Shown here: positions 18,581 through 27,169 of the stretch, in pieces
How the letters are laid out: every line of letters begins with the position of its first letter
How positions within the stretch are numbered: the stretch's first letter is position 1
Assembly: GCF_009811415.1 (NCBI RefSeq)
Contig: NZ_BLIG01000015.1
Coordinates: forward strand, 62,001 to 126,000
Length of the DNA stretch: 64,000 nt
Reading direction: 5' to 3'
From: Alteromonas sp. KUL106
GTDB lineage: Bacteria; Pseudomonadota; Gammaproteobacteria; Enterobacterales; Alteromonadaceae
Position numbers and translations under genes: made by a program
The notes under the pieces: model-generated
Told to the model about the DNA's origin: nothing
The model's database searches: none
Seen by the model: the letters and a program-made list of their open reading frames with translations, nothing else

Positions 18581-20668
18581 GTGAACGAGATGCAAACGAC
18601 CGCGCTAATTGAAATAAATGGAATAGGCCAGCCGTATCCACTCGGCGCCTCGCTCACAAAAGAGGGATGCAATTTCGCTGTATATGCACCAGACGCGAAA
18701 GCGGTGATAGTGTGCTTTTTCACGAGTGATACTGAAGAAGCGGTAAGTGAGCACCCGTTACCTGAAAAAACAGGAAGTGTTTGGCATGGCCATTTCAGTG
18801 GCGTTAGTGCAGGCCAATACTACGGATATCGCGTTGAGCGTGGCGAGGGCGGTTTGCACTCAGTGCCTACAGATAAACTGCTTATCGACCCTTATGCAAA
18901 GAAGCTCAGCCGCGCAATAAAGTGGGATGCAAGGCGTTACAAGCACGACTCTCAATTCATGATCCCAAAGTGTATCGTCATAGATGAAAGCGAATATGCC
19001 CTAAGCCATGCGAGTGCGCCAGTCATTCCCAAACACAAGCGTATTGTCTATGAGGCTCACGTAAAGGGTCTCACAAAGCTTCACCCCGATGTTCCAAAAG
19101 AACACAGAGGTAAATTTATAGGGGCAGCACATCCAAGTGTTATTAATCATATAAAAGCGCTAGGTATTACTACCGTGCAGTTTATGCCCTTGTGTTCATT
19201 TATGCCTGAGCCTTTTATTACCGACAAAGGCCTCACCAATTATTGGGGTTATAACCCCGTGAACTTCTTTGCGCCGGAGCCTCGCTACGGGGTGTCAGAC
19301 GCTCTCGCAGAGCTAAAACAAATGGTCGATGCGTACCATAGCGCTGGCCTCGAAGTCATTGTTGATGTGGTATTTAACCATACTGCAGAAGCAGGCGAGG
19401 GTGGGCCTATTTTATCGTATAAAGGTCTTTGCCCTTACCAAGCTTATTTGCTTGAACAGACTAAAACCGGTGAGCTCGTCTATTCAAACCATTCAGGCTG
19501 TGGCAATACGGTAAACACCGCTCAGCCATTCATGATGGGCCTTATCTTAGATGCAATGCGTCACTGGGTAACAGTTATTGGTGTCGATGGCTTTAGGTTT
19601 GATTTAGCTGTTTGTTTAGGGCGAGAACCGCAAGAGTACAATAAAAAATCCGGGCTGCTACGTGCAATCAGCTGCGACCCGATTTTAAGAGATAAAGTGC
19701 TGCTTGCTGAGCCTTGGGATATCGGCCCAGGTGGTTATCAAGTTGGTAATTTTCCGTCGCCATGGCTTGAGGTCAACGACAGATATCGGGACACCGTTCG
19801 GGCATTTTGGCGCGGAGACGATGGCTTTACAGCAGACTTTGCGACGCGATTAATGGGCTCCAGAGATATATTCCACAAAGGCTCTCGACACATTAGTACA
19901 TCGGTTAACAATGTAACGTATCACGATGGGTTTACGCTGCACGACATGGTGACCTACGCCGAGCGTCATAATTTGGATAATTTAGAAGACAACAGAGATG
20001 GTCATGGTCACAACCTTTCCGCTAATTATGGGGTAGAGGGGGAAACTAACGACGAATCAGTTATAGCCATGCGTGAGCGCCAAAAGCGAAACCTCTTTGC
20101 TACCTTAATATTTTCACAAGGTACCCCCCATATTCTTGGCGGAGATGAGCTTAGCCGTACGCAAAATGGAAACAACAATGCGTATTGCCAAGATAATCCT
20201 ATAAGCTGGTTGAACTGGGACCTTAACAAACGCAAGCAGGATTTTCTCCGCTTCTGCCAATATGTTATTCGCCTGCGTCAATCGTCTTCTCTGCTCAGTG
20301 AGCTGAAACTGCATGATGATGCCTTTACTTTGTCTCGAAATGTAAAGGAAATAAATTGGTACAAGCCTGACGGCTCAGACAAAGCATCTGAAGATTGGAA
20401 CACCCATCACAATAAGGCCTTTGGCGTTGAAATAAAGGGGTGCGTCGTCGGGGAACAACGACCTGAACACTGGTTTTTATGTGTAAACGCCAGCGAAAAT
20501 GACGTTCGTTTTCACTTACCGTCCGTGCTTCCTAAGGGGGGATGGACTATGCATTTGGATACGCGGTACAGCGCTTTAGAAGAGCAACCCTCAATTTGTA
20601 TTCAAAAAGTGTTTTTACAAGCGAGTAAATCACTCACACTCTTTAGTTTTGCCCAGTTTACAGGGTAA
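18581..20668 (+). CDS. glgX: Glycogen debranching enzyme
   Basis: The 695-residue GH13 isoamylase-type enzyme removes alpha-1,6 branches from phosphorylase-trimmed glycogen. A CBM48-like domain (about residues 15-110) precedes the barrel. EVIVDVVFNHTAE, GFRFDLAVCLGRE (Asp nucleophile), LAEPWDIGPGGYQ (Glu) and VTYHDGFTLHDMV (Asp) are the four conserved regions. I kept the GTG at 18581 because GAG lies six bases upstream; the ATG at 18590 has no spaced ribosome-binding site. It starts 31 bases after glgB, so the two are probably co-transcribed. Confidence 0.94.
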   Translation: MNEMQTTALIEINGIGQPYPLGASLTKEGCNFAVYAPDAKAVIVCFFTSDTEEAVSEHPLPEKTGSVWHGHFSGVSAGQYYGYRVERGEGGLHSVPTDKLLIDPYAKKLSRAIKWDARRYKHDSQFMIPKCIVIDESEYALSHASAPVIPKHKRIVYEAHVKGLTKLHPDVPKEHRGKFIGAAHPSVINHIKALGITTVQFMPLCSFMPEPFITDKGLTNYWGYNPVNFFAPEPRYGVSDALAELKQMVDAYHSAGLEVIVDVVFNHTAEAGEGGPILSYKGLCPYQAYLLEQTKTGELVYSNHSGCGNTVNTAQPFMMGLILDAMRHWVTVIGVDGFRFDLAVCLGREPQEYNKKSGLLRAISCDPILRDKVLLAEPWDIGPGGYQVGNFPSPWLEVNDRYRDTVRAFWRGDDGFTADFATRLMGSRDIFHKGSRHISTSVNNVTYHDGFTLHDMVTYAERHNLDNLEDNRDGHGHNLSANYGVEGETNDESVIAMRERQKRNLFATLIFSQGTPHILGGDELSRTQNGNNNAYCQDNPISWLNWDLNKRKQDFLRFCQYVIRLRQSSSLLSELKLHDDAFTLSRNVKEINWYKPDGSDKASEDWNTHHNKAFGVEIKGCVVGEQRPEHWFLCVNASENDVRFHLPSVLPKGGWTMHLDTRYSALEEQPSICIQKVFLQASKSLTLFSFAQFTG

Positions 20669-20845
20669 GACGCAATTTATGCTGAGTGAATGTACAGTTA
20701 TCGTCAGTGCTCGCTCATGCTTTTCAGGTGGAAAGTGACGAAGTCTTTACCTTTGTCGATATTTCATACAGCATAGGGCAGCACGCTTAAACTTAGGGTT
20801 AAAAATTAGAACCCATTAACCTTTAAGACCCATTTATGTTTACCG

Positions 20846-20864
20846 CTGGTGATATTTACACCAG
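20846..20864. promoter_or_regulatory. Inverted repeat upstream of gnd
   Basis: CTGGTG-ATATTTA-CACCAG is a perfect six-base dyad about 85-100 bases before the gnd start and well clear of glgX. It is in the position of an operator, but no regulator can be named from it. Confidence 0.35.
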
Positions 20865-20948
20865 TGCTAACGAAAAAACGATGTTTGACTGTTCATTATT
20901 CTTTCAGGTGGTATCATGCGCAGCCATCTGAAATGTGAGGGTGTTCCT

Positions 20949-22502
20949 ATGCAAAAGAAAGGTGGTAATTCGCACGACGACAAGTCCTGTGATATTGGTT
21001 TTATCGGTTTAGGGGTAATGGGCAGTAACCTAACCATGAACCTGGTGGACCATGGCTATCGCGTCGCTTGTTTCGACTTAGATCAAAATAAAGTTGAGTC
21101 TATTTTAGCTAAAGACAAGAGCGAAAGAGCTGAAAATACTGAGCCTCGTGTTGAAGGCTGCAGTTCCTATACCGAGCTTTTGAGTAAATTAAAAGCCCCT
21201 CATTTGATTATCATATCCGTGCCTGCGGGCGATCCAGTTGATCACGTATGTAATCATCTTATCGATGCGGGTATCCACGCTGACGATATCGTTGTCGACA
21301 CAGGTAACAGCTTGTGGACTGACTCTGTCGCCCGAGAAGAGCAGTATAAAGGTAAATTTATATTCTTCTCTACCGCCGTGTCAGGGGGTGAAGTGGGTGC
21401 ACGTTTTGGACCGTCTTTAATGCCGTCGGGCAACCCCTACGCGTGGACTCGCATTGAACCTGTTCTTAAAGCCATTGCCGCCAAAGTTGACCCTGAAACC
21501 GGTAAACCGTTAGAAAGTCATACACCAGGGGCGCCGGTACTCGAAGGCGAGCCCTGTGCGACTTACATAGGTCCGGTTGGAGCAGGACACTATGTGAAAA
21601 TGGTGCATAATGGTATTGAATACGCGGACATGCAGCTGATCTGCGAAACTTATCACGTTATGCGCGAAGCCCTGCATATGGCGCCAGCTGAAATTGCAGA
21701 AGTATTCCGCAAGTGGAATGAAGGTAAACTCAACAGCTACCTGATGGAAATTAGTGCTGAAGTGCTTGAGCAAATGGACCCCGAAACCAATCAGCCACTC
21801 GTTGATGTCATCTTAGACAGGGCAGGACAGAAAGGTACGGGCCTTTGGACTGCTGTGAGTGCACTTCAAGTAGGTAGTCCCGCACAAACGATTACATCAG
21901 CCGTATTCGCACGGAGCATCTCTAGCTTGAAAGACGAGCGTGTAGCTGCGAGTAAAGTGCTAACCGGTCCTGATGCACCAACGTTTAGTGATGCTGAAAA
22001 GATGTCTATCGTTAATAAGCTAGAGCAAGCGCTCTACTGCTCGAAAATTTGTGCATACGCGCAAGGTTTTCAGCTAATGGCGATGGCGGGTAAAGAACAC
22101 GGTTGGACACTAGAATTTGGTGAAATTGCTAAAATCTGGCGTGCTGGCTGTATTATTCGAGCGGTATTTTTGCAGTCGATTTCCAAGGCTTATGAAAATA
22201 ATGAAGACCTTGCTAATTTGCTGATGGATCCATTCTTTTCTGAACAAATAACGCAATTCCAGGCTGACTGGCGTGAATCTATTGCTCAGGCAACGCTTGC
22301 GGGGGTTCCTTGCCCTGCTATGATGTCCGCATTGAGCTATTATGACTCCTATCGCACTGCAGTATTGCCTGCCAACCTGTTACAAGGTCAACGTGACTAT
22401 TTTGGCGCGCATACTTATCAGCGTGTTGATAAACCGGCGGGCAAGAAGTATCACATCGAATGGAGTGATCCAGCTAGGCCACAAACTGCTATCAAAAGGT
22501 AG
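20949..22502 (+). CDS. gnd: 6-phosphogluconate dehydrogenase, decarboxylating
   Basis: The 517-residue enzyme converts 6-phosphogluconate to ribulose 5-phosphate with CO2 release and NADPH formation, competing with Edd for substrate. The nucleotide-binding start IGFIGLGVMGSNLTMNL, the substrate loop AVSGGEVGARFGPS, the catalytic Lys region GAGHYVKMVHNGIEYAD and the C-terminal GAHTYQRVD are present. It is longer than E. coli Gnd (468): there are about 16 extra residues before the coenzyme domain and roughly 20 extra at about residues 180-200 (the DPETGKPLESHTPGAP segment). The ATG at 20949 is preceded by GTGAGG; an upstream ATG at 20916 is less likely. Confidence 0.93.
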   Translation: MQKKGGNSHDDKSCDIGFIGLGVMGSNLTMNLVDHGYRVACFDLDQNKVESILAKDKSERAENTEPRVEGCSSYTELLSKLKAPHLIIISVPAGDPVDHVCNHLIDAGIHADDIVVDTGNSLWTDSVAREEQYKGKFIFFSTAVSGGEVGARFGPSLMPSGNPYAWTRIEPVLKAIAAKVDPETGKPLESHTPGAPVLEGEPCATYIGPVGAGHYVKMVHNGIEYADMQLICETYHVMREALHMAPAEIAEVFRKWNEGKLNSYLMEISAEVLEQMDPETNQPLVDVILDRAGQKGTGLWTAVSALQVGSPAQTITSAVFARSISSLKDERVAASKVLTGPDAPTFSDAEKMSIVNKLEQALYCSKICAYAQGFQLMAMAGKEHGWTLEFGEIAKIWRAGCIIRAVFLQSISKAYENNEDLANLLMDPFFSEQITQFQADWRESIAQATLAGVPCPAMMSALSYYDSYRTAVLPANLLQGQRDYFGAHTYQRVDKPAGKKYHIEWSDPARPQTAIKR

Positions 22503-22563
22503 TTGCTAACATTCATCGCTATCACTTACACGTCTGTGTTATGACGATTGTGGGTGGTAATCG

Positions 22564-22599
22564 AAAAAGGTGTATTTGTTATCAGATACACCTTTTTTT
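22564..22599 (+). terminator. Rho-independent terminator after gnd
   Basis: AAAGGTGTA/TACACCTTT with a 12-base loop is followed by T residues. It lies about 60 bases past the gnd stop and just ahead of msrB. Confidence 0.82.
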
Positions 22600-22616
22600 G
22601 TTTGAAGAGGTAAGGT

Positions 22617-23045
22617 ATGTCGACAGATAAAAATGAAAATGCGTCTAAGACTATGAAGGACTGGAAAACAGAACTCAGTGAACAGGAATATTATGTTTGC
22701 CGCGAAGCTGGGACCGAGCGGCCTTTCACTGGGGTGTTGCTAGATGAGCAGCGAGATGGCGTGTATTTATGTAAGTGCTGTGAAGCACCATTATTCCCTT
22801 CTGACACTAAATTCGACGCGGGATGTGGTTGGCCCTCTTTTTACAAGCAGCTAGATGAAGGGAATGTTGACTACCGAGAAGACTTAACGCACGGGATGCG
22901 TAGGGTTGAGATATTCTGTAAAGCGTGTGGCTCGCACTTGGGGCACGTTTTTCCTGATGGGCCAGCGCCAACGGGCCAACGTTATTGTGTCAACTCACTC
23001 TCAATGACATTCAAAAGTGAGGATAACGTGAAAGTAAGAGGGTGA
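22617..23045 (+). CDS. msrB: Peptide-methionine (R)-S-oxide reductase
   Basis: The 142-residue enzyme repairs methionine-R-sulfoxide in oxidised proteins. Two CxxC pairs (LCKCCEAP, FCKACGSH) bind zinc. GCGWPSFYKQL and the catalytic RYCVNSLSM near the C-terminus are the family signatures. The ATG follows GAAGAGGTAAGGT. There is no signal peptide, so it is cytoplasmic. Confidence 0.95.
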   Translation: MSTDKNENASKTMKDWKTELSEQEYYVCREAGTERPFTGVLLDEQRDGVYLCKCCEAPLFPSDTKFDAGCGWPSFYKQLDEGNVDYREDLTHGMRRVEIFCKACGSHLGHVFPDGPAPTGQRYCVNSLSMTFKSEDNVKVRG

Positions 23046-23133
23046 GTCCGCCCGTCTGCTGTGCCGCTGAGCGTGACTAAGGTAAACATCTGATTAAAAA
23101 TTGACCTTGCGCGAGTCGGACGTTTTTAATTTA

Positions 23134-23166
23134 AAAAAAAACCGCGTATAAATCGCGGTTTTTTTG
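23134..23166. terminator. Bidirectional terminator between msrB and the DUF2989 gene
   Basis: ACCGCG/CGCGGT with a seven-base loop is flanked by a run of A on the left and of T on the right. It can serve both converging genes. Confidence 0.85.
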
Positions 23167-23206
23167 ATTATTTATAGATAAAATTGTGTAACTAAATTTC
23201 AAAATG

Positions 23207-24130
23207 TTACAGCTTATCCAGCTTCAGCGCGTTTGCATCGAAAGTTACGCTCTTCAAGTTACTGATTATTTCATCGACAATGTCATCGAGAATTTCGGTA
23301 GGAAGATCATGCATTTCTCCCAATTGAACCCGTTGATTTTCACCGAGTCTGTCATCGAATGCTTCTGCTACGCCATACCACACATAAGCACGTCGATAAT
23401 TCTCTAAATCCATTCCAATAGCGGCAAGAGAGTAAAAAACACTGACATCAATATCATCACTGTCAGTATACAAACTTAACGCGCGATGTAGGGTTTCTGT
23501 TGTTCGTTTCAAATCTGTTTTTATCTGAACCGAAGCCAGGGATACCAGCAAACTAGGGTCGGTAACACGATTACTCGCAGCATAGCGTTCAAAGCGATGA
23601 AATGCGTCTTTGTCGTTAAAGCGAGTCCAATGATAGTAGGATAGGTAGGGATCAAGGGAGTCCTTTGTTTCCCTGCTGAGACGTTTAATTTCTCGCTGGG
23701 CAGTAATCACGCCTTTTAATCGCGTGGCCTCTTTTCCTTTTCGCTTTACGTGTTCAATGTGCTGTACTTCTTCAACACAGGTTAAGTATTTCTCAAAGTT
23801 TAATAACAGAGGATATTTGTAAGCATCATCCTTTGTATCTTGGTTGTAGTAGCGAAGTCGAATAATTTCAGCACGCTCAACGCGACAACGCGCGTCTAAA
23901 CTCAAATCTAAACAAATTTCACTGTGTGATTCGCAAATCTCGCTAATGGTGGGCTCGAACAGATCGCCACAGCCGCTTAGAGAAATGAGCGCCAGCCCAA
24001 TCGTCGATAGCCGCTTTTTTGTTGGAAACTTACTAAATAAATTCTCCGTTGTGCGCTTTTTTATGCTGGTTTTGAAACTTATCAACAATTTGGTCTTCCT
24101 AACTTGTTTATTTAATATATCGCTCGTCAC
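23207..24130 (-). CDS. DUF2989-family lipoprotein
   Basis: The frame encodes up to 307 residues. A lipobox (SLSGC, Cys at residue 54 from the first ATG) is followed by GDLFEPTISEICESH and the Cys/Arg-rich EICLDLSLDARCRVERAEIIRLRYY segment, which I recognise as the DUF2989 start seen in Vibrio and Shewanella. The remainder is helical and TPR-like (about residues 170-280). The first ATG leaves an unusually long leader before the lipobox. A TTG at codon 15 or 16, preceded by AGGAAG, may be the real start. The function is unknown. The protein should be an outer-membrane or inner-membrane lipoprotein. Confidence 0.75.
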   Translation of the reverse strand: MTSDILNKQVRKTKLLISFKTSIKKRTTENLFSKFPTKKRLSTIGLALISLSGCGDLFEPTISEICESHSEICLDLSLDARCRVERAEIIRLRYYNQDTKDDAYKYPLLLNFEKYLTCVEEVQHIEHVKRKGKEATRLKGVITAQREIKRLSRETKDSLDPYLSYYHWTRFNDKDAFHRFERYAASNRVTDPSLLVSLASVQIKTDLKRTTETLHRALSLYTDSDDIDVSVFYSLAAIGMDLENYRRAYVWYGVAEAFDDRLGENQRVQLGEMHDLPTEILDDIVDEIISNLKSVTFDANALKLDKL

Positions 24131-24280
24131 CGTCAGACGAAAAACTCACCTAGTGTACCCTAAAAATAATAAAAAGCTGACGCGTAATTAAGATTTGTTG
24201 CCCGTAAATTCGCCATAACGCAATGGTAGAACAACGGCCATCAACAACACCGTTAATTTAATTTCGATGAAGGCAGAAGC

Positions 24281-25726
24281 ATGAATCAACAGTTTGAGCA
24301 GGAATTACAAAGCAGCTGGCAAGAGCGTCAGGAATACGCAGAAATGATGTTGCCCCTTATTGGTAAGCTTTATCGCAATAAGGCCGTTGAAATTTCGGTT
24401 TACGGACGCTCATTATTGAACGCCAGTGCGATTGACGTTATCAAAGCGCATCGCAAAGTGCGTCTGCACGAAGGAATTAAGTTACGTTTACGCGAAAGCT
24501 ATCCTATTTTAGAAGCGTTGAGCAACATGAAGCTTGCGCCAGCGCAAATCGACATTGGCAAACTGGCCTTCGACTTTCACTTTGGTTCTGCGGTTGACAA
24601 CAGCGACCTTACGGCCTACCTCAACGAAAAACTAAACGACGTTGTGAATAAAGAGGACGATCAGAAACCTCAAGACGTTGTACTTTATGGTTTTGGCCGT
24701 ATAGGTCGTTTACTTGCTCGCCTGCTTATAGAGCGTCAAGGTAAAAACAACAAGCTTCGTTTACGCGCCATTGTGGTGCGAGGCGGACGTGATGGCGACC
24801 TAGAAAAGCGCGCGAGCTTGCTCCGTCGCGACTCGGTACATGGTCCATTCAACGGCAGTATCACGGTTGATTACGAACGCAACGCATTGAAAGCGAACGG
24901 CTCTTACATTCAAGTCATTTATGCGAACAGCCCTGATGAGGTCGATTACACTCAATATGGTATCGATAACGCTATCATTGTAGACAACACGGGTATTTGG
25001 CGCGACCGCGATGGTTTGGGTCTTCACCTTAAGGCGAAAGGGGCGGCGAAAGCCATCCTTACCGCACCGGGCAAAGGCGACATTAAGAACATAGTACACG
25101 GTGTGAATGACGAAGAAGTAACGCCTGAAGATACTATCGTTTCTGCTGCAAGCTGCACGACTAATGCGATCACGCCAGTACTTAAAGCACTAGATGAAGA
25201 GTATGGTATTGAAAACGGTCACGTTGAAACAGTTCACTCTTACACAAACGATCAAAACCTAATCGACAATTACCATAAGGGCGACCGTCGAGGACGTAGT
25301 GCACCACTTAACATGGTAATTACGGAAACGGGCGCAGCGAAAGCGGTGGCTAAAGCGTATCCGAAATTGGCGGGTAAACTTACGGGCAACGCTATTCGTG
25401 TGCCTACACCTAACGTATCGCTAGCGATTTTAAACCTAAACCTTAAAACGCAGGTGGATCGTATCGCAGTTAACGAGTTTTTGCGGGATACGGCTTTGTT
25501 CTCGAAACTTCAGCATCAAATTGACTACACGGCAAGTAAAGAGATTGTTTCTACTGACTTAGTCGGCTCTCGCGCTGCGTCGGTTGTTGATTCACAAGCG
25601 ACGATAGCTGCAGACAACCGCTTAACGCTTTACGTGTGGTATGACAACGAGTTTGGATACAGCTGCCAGGTATTACGCGTTGTGCGCGATATGGCTGGCT
25701 TGAGCTTTCCTACGTTACCGCTTTAA
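24281..25726 (+). CDS. gap: Glyceraldehyde-3-phosphate dehydrogenase, long form
   Basis: The 481-residue protein has a roughly 125-residue N-terminal helical region before a complete GAPDH core. The Rossmann motif is [17 protein letters not shown], the catalytic Cys is in SAASCTTNAITPVLKAL, and the C-terminal WYDNEFGYSCQVLR is intact. This long family occurs beside GapA in Pseudomonas, Shewanella and Vibrio and is usually assigned a gluconeogenic or alternative role. It is the second GAPDH in the window, about 11 kb from gapA, and its coenzyme preference is not obvious. No operon partner is seen, and a terminator follows. Confidence 0.9.
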   Translation: MNQQFEQELQSSWQERQEYAEMMLPLIGKLYRNKAVEISVYGRSLLNASAIDVIKAHRKVRLHEGIKLRLRESYPILEALSNMKLAPAQIDIGKLAFDFHFGSAVDNSDLTAYLNEKLNDVVNKEDDQKPQDVVLYGFGRIGRLLARLLIERQGKNNKLRLRAIVVRGGRDGDLEKRASLLRRDSVHGPFNGSITVDYERNALKANGSYIQVIYANSPDEVDYTQYGIDNAIIVDNTGIWRDRDGLGLHLKAKGAAKAILTAPGKGDIKNIVHGVNDEEVTPEDTIVSAASCTTNAITPVLKALDEEYGIENGHVETVHSYTNDQNLIDNYHKGDRRGRSAPLNMVITETGAAKAVAKAYPKLAGKLTGNAIRVPTPNVSLAILNLNLKTQVDRIAVNEFLRDTALFSKLQHQIDYTASKEIVSTDLVGSRAASVVDSQATIAADNRLTLYVWYDNEFGYSCQVLRVVRDMAGLSFPTLPL

Positions 25727-25778
25727 ATGCAAAGCATGAAAAAGCCCCGTTTTTGAAAAACAGCGCTTTTACCTGTTC

Positions 25779-25808
25779 AAAAAACCGACCCAAGTGGTCG
25801 GTTTTTTA
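25779..25808 (+). terminator. Rho-independent terminator after the long GAPDH gene
   Basis: AAAAACCGACC/GGTCGGTTTTTT with a five-base loop lies about 55 bases past the stop codon. Confidence 0.85.
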
Positions 25809-25920
25809 GTGGTGTAAACATTTTGTATACTTCCAGCGAGATAAAACCCGCTGAGTGCGTGGAATTTGTGTTTATGTCTATGCTAAATTAGCGCGCAAAT
25901 AATTAGGAAAACGACAGTCT

Positions 25921-27060
25921 ATGCATATTTCCAGTCAATTCGACAGCGGTAACATTGAAGTAGTTAGCGCACAATCACCTGACGATATTCGTCTAACCAT
26001 TCCTAACGACAACCAATCTGAATTTGCACAGTGGTTTCATTTTCGTTTAGTGGGCGAAACCTTTGTTACGCACACAATGACGATTGGCAACTTGGCAAAA
26101 TCAGCGTATCCAGAAGGTTGGAAGGGATATAATGTTTTAGCGTCTTACGACCGTCAAACCTGGTTTAGAATTCCTAGCGAATTTGACGGGGATAACCTGA
26201 CGTTTTCATTAACATTGGAACAGCCCAGTGTTTATTTTGCCTACTTCATTCCCTACAGCTATGAGCGTCATCTTGATCTTGTGCACGACGCGCAAATGTC
26301 ATTGCTTTGTGAGCACAAATTTTTAGGTCTCACGCTGGATGGCCGTGATATGTCTATGCTGGTGATCGGTGAAGAAACGCCTGAAAAGAAAAAAGTGTGG
26401 ATCACGGCCCGTCAACACCCTGGCGAAACCATGGCCGAGTGGTGTGCGGAAGGTATAATCTACCGTCTGCTTGACGAGCAAGATGGTTTGGCGCGACAGT
26501 TGCTTGATAACGCGGTGTTTTACATTGTACCGAACATGAACCCAGATGGCAGTGCACGCGGCCATCTGCGCACCAATGCTGTAGGCACCAACCTTAACCG
26601 CGAGTGGGCAACACCTTCGAAAGAAAAAAGCCCGGAAGTTCTTTATGTACTCAACGCAATGAGCGAAATTGGTGTCGACATGTATCTTGATTTGCACGGT
26701 GATGAAGCATTACCGTACAACTTTGTAGCAGGAAGTGAAGGCAACCCTAGTTACAATGACACGATAAAGATGCTTGAAAACACGTTTAAAGATGCGCTGT
26801 TAAATGCAACGCCTGAATTTCAAGACGAGTTTGGTTATGATAAAGATGAGCCTGGCAAAGCCAACTTAACCGTTGCGTCAAATGCGGTTGGCGAAAAATT
26901 CAAATGTATGGCGTATACGGTAGAAATGCCATTCAAAGACAATGCAGATGTGCCGGACGACATTTATGGATGGTCGGTACAGCGCAGTCGTCAATTAGGT
27001 GAAGATTTGCTTATTGGTGTGAATGCTGTGGTTAAAAAGCTGAAAGCATCAGAGCAATAA
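25921..27060 (+). CDS. M14-family cytosolic-type carboxypeptidase
   Basis: The 379-residue protein has the N-terminal beta-rich domain of cytosolic carboxypeptidases (about residues 1-115) followed by an M14 zinc peptidase domain. The zinc ligands are in ARQHPGETMAEW (His and Glu) and DLHGDEALP (His). The substrate Arg region reads GTNLNREW, and the catalytic Glu is in YTVEMPFKDNA. There is no signal peptide, so it acts in the cytoplasm. Eukaryotic relatives remove C-terminal glutamates from tubulin; the bacterial substrate is unknown. It is a single-gene unit with a terminator behind it. Confidence 0.88.
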   Translation: MHISSQFDSGNIEVVSAQSPDDIRLTIPNDNQSEFAQWFHFRLVGETFVTHTMTIGNLAKSAYPEGWKGYNVLASYDRQTWFRIPSEFDGDNLTFSLTLEQPSVYFAYFIPYSYERHLDLVHDAQMSLLCEHKFLGLTLDGRDMSMLVIGEETPEKKKVWITARQHPGETMAEWCAEGIIYRLLDEQDGLARQLLDNAVFYIVPNMNPDGSARGHLRTNAVGTNLNREWATPSKEKSPEVLYVLNAMSEIGVDMYLDLHGDEALPYNFVAGSEGNPSYNDTIKMLENTFKDALLNATPEFQDEFGYDKDEPGKANLTVASNAVGEKFKCMAYTVEMPFKDNADVPDDIYGWSVQRSRQLGEDLLIGVNAVVKKLKASEQ

Positions 27061-27092
27061 AATAAGAATTAGGAAGCGTAAGCCTCCGCATT

Positions 27093-27124
27093 AAAGGCCT
27101 CGACAAACAGAGGCCTTTTAATTA
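27093..27124 (+). terminator. Rho-independent terminator after the carboxypeptidase gene
   Basis: AAAGGCCTC/GAGGCCTTT with an eight-base loop is followed by TTAATTATTT. It lies 33 bases past the stop codon. Confidence 0.75.
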
Positions 27125-27169
27125 TTTAAATAAAACAACAATTAAACATAATAAAAAAGGGGAATAACG

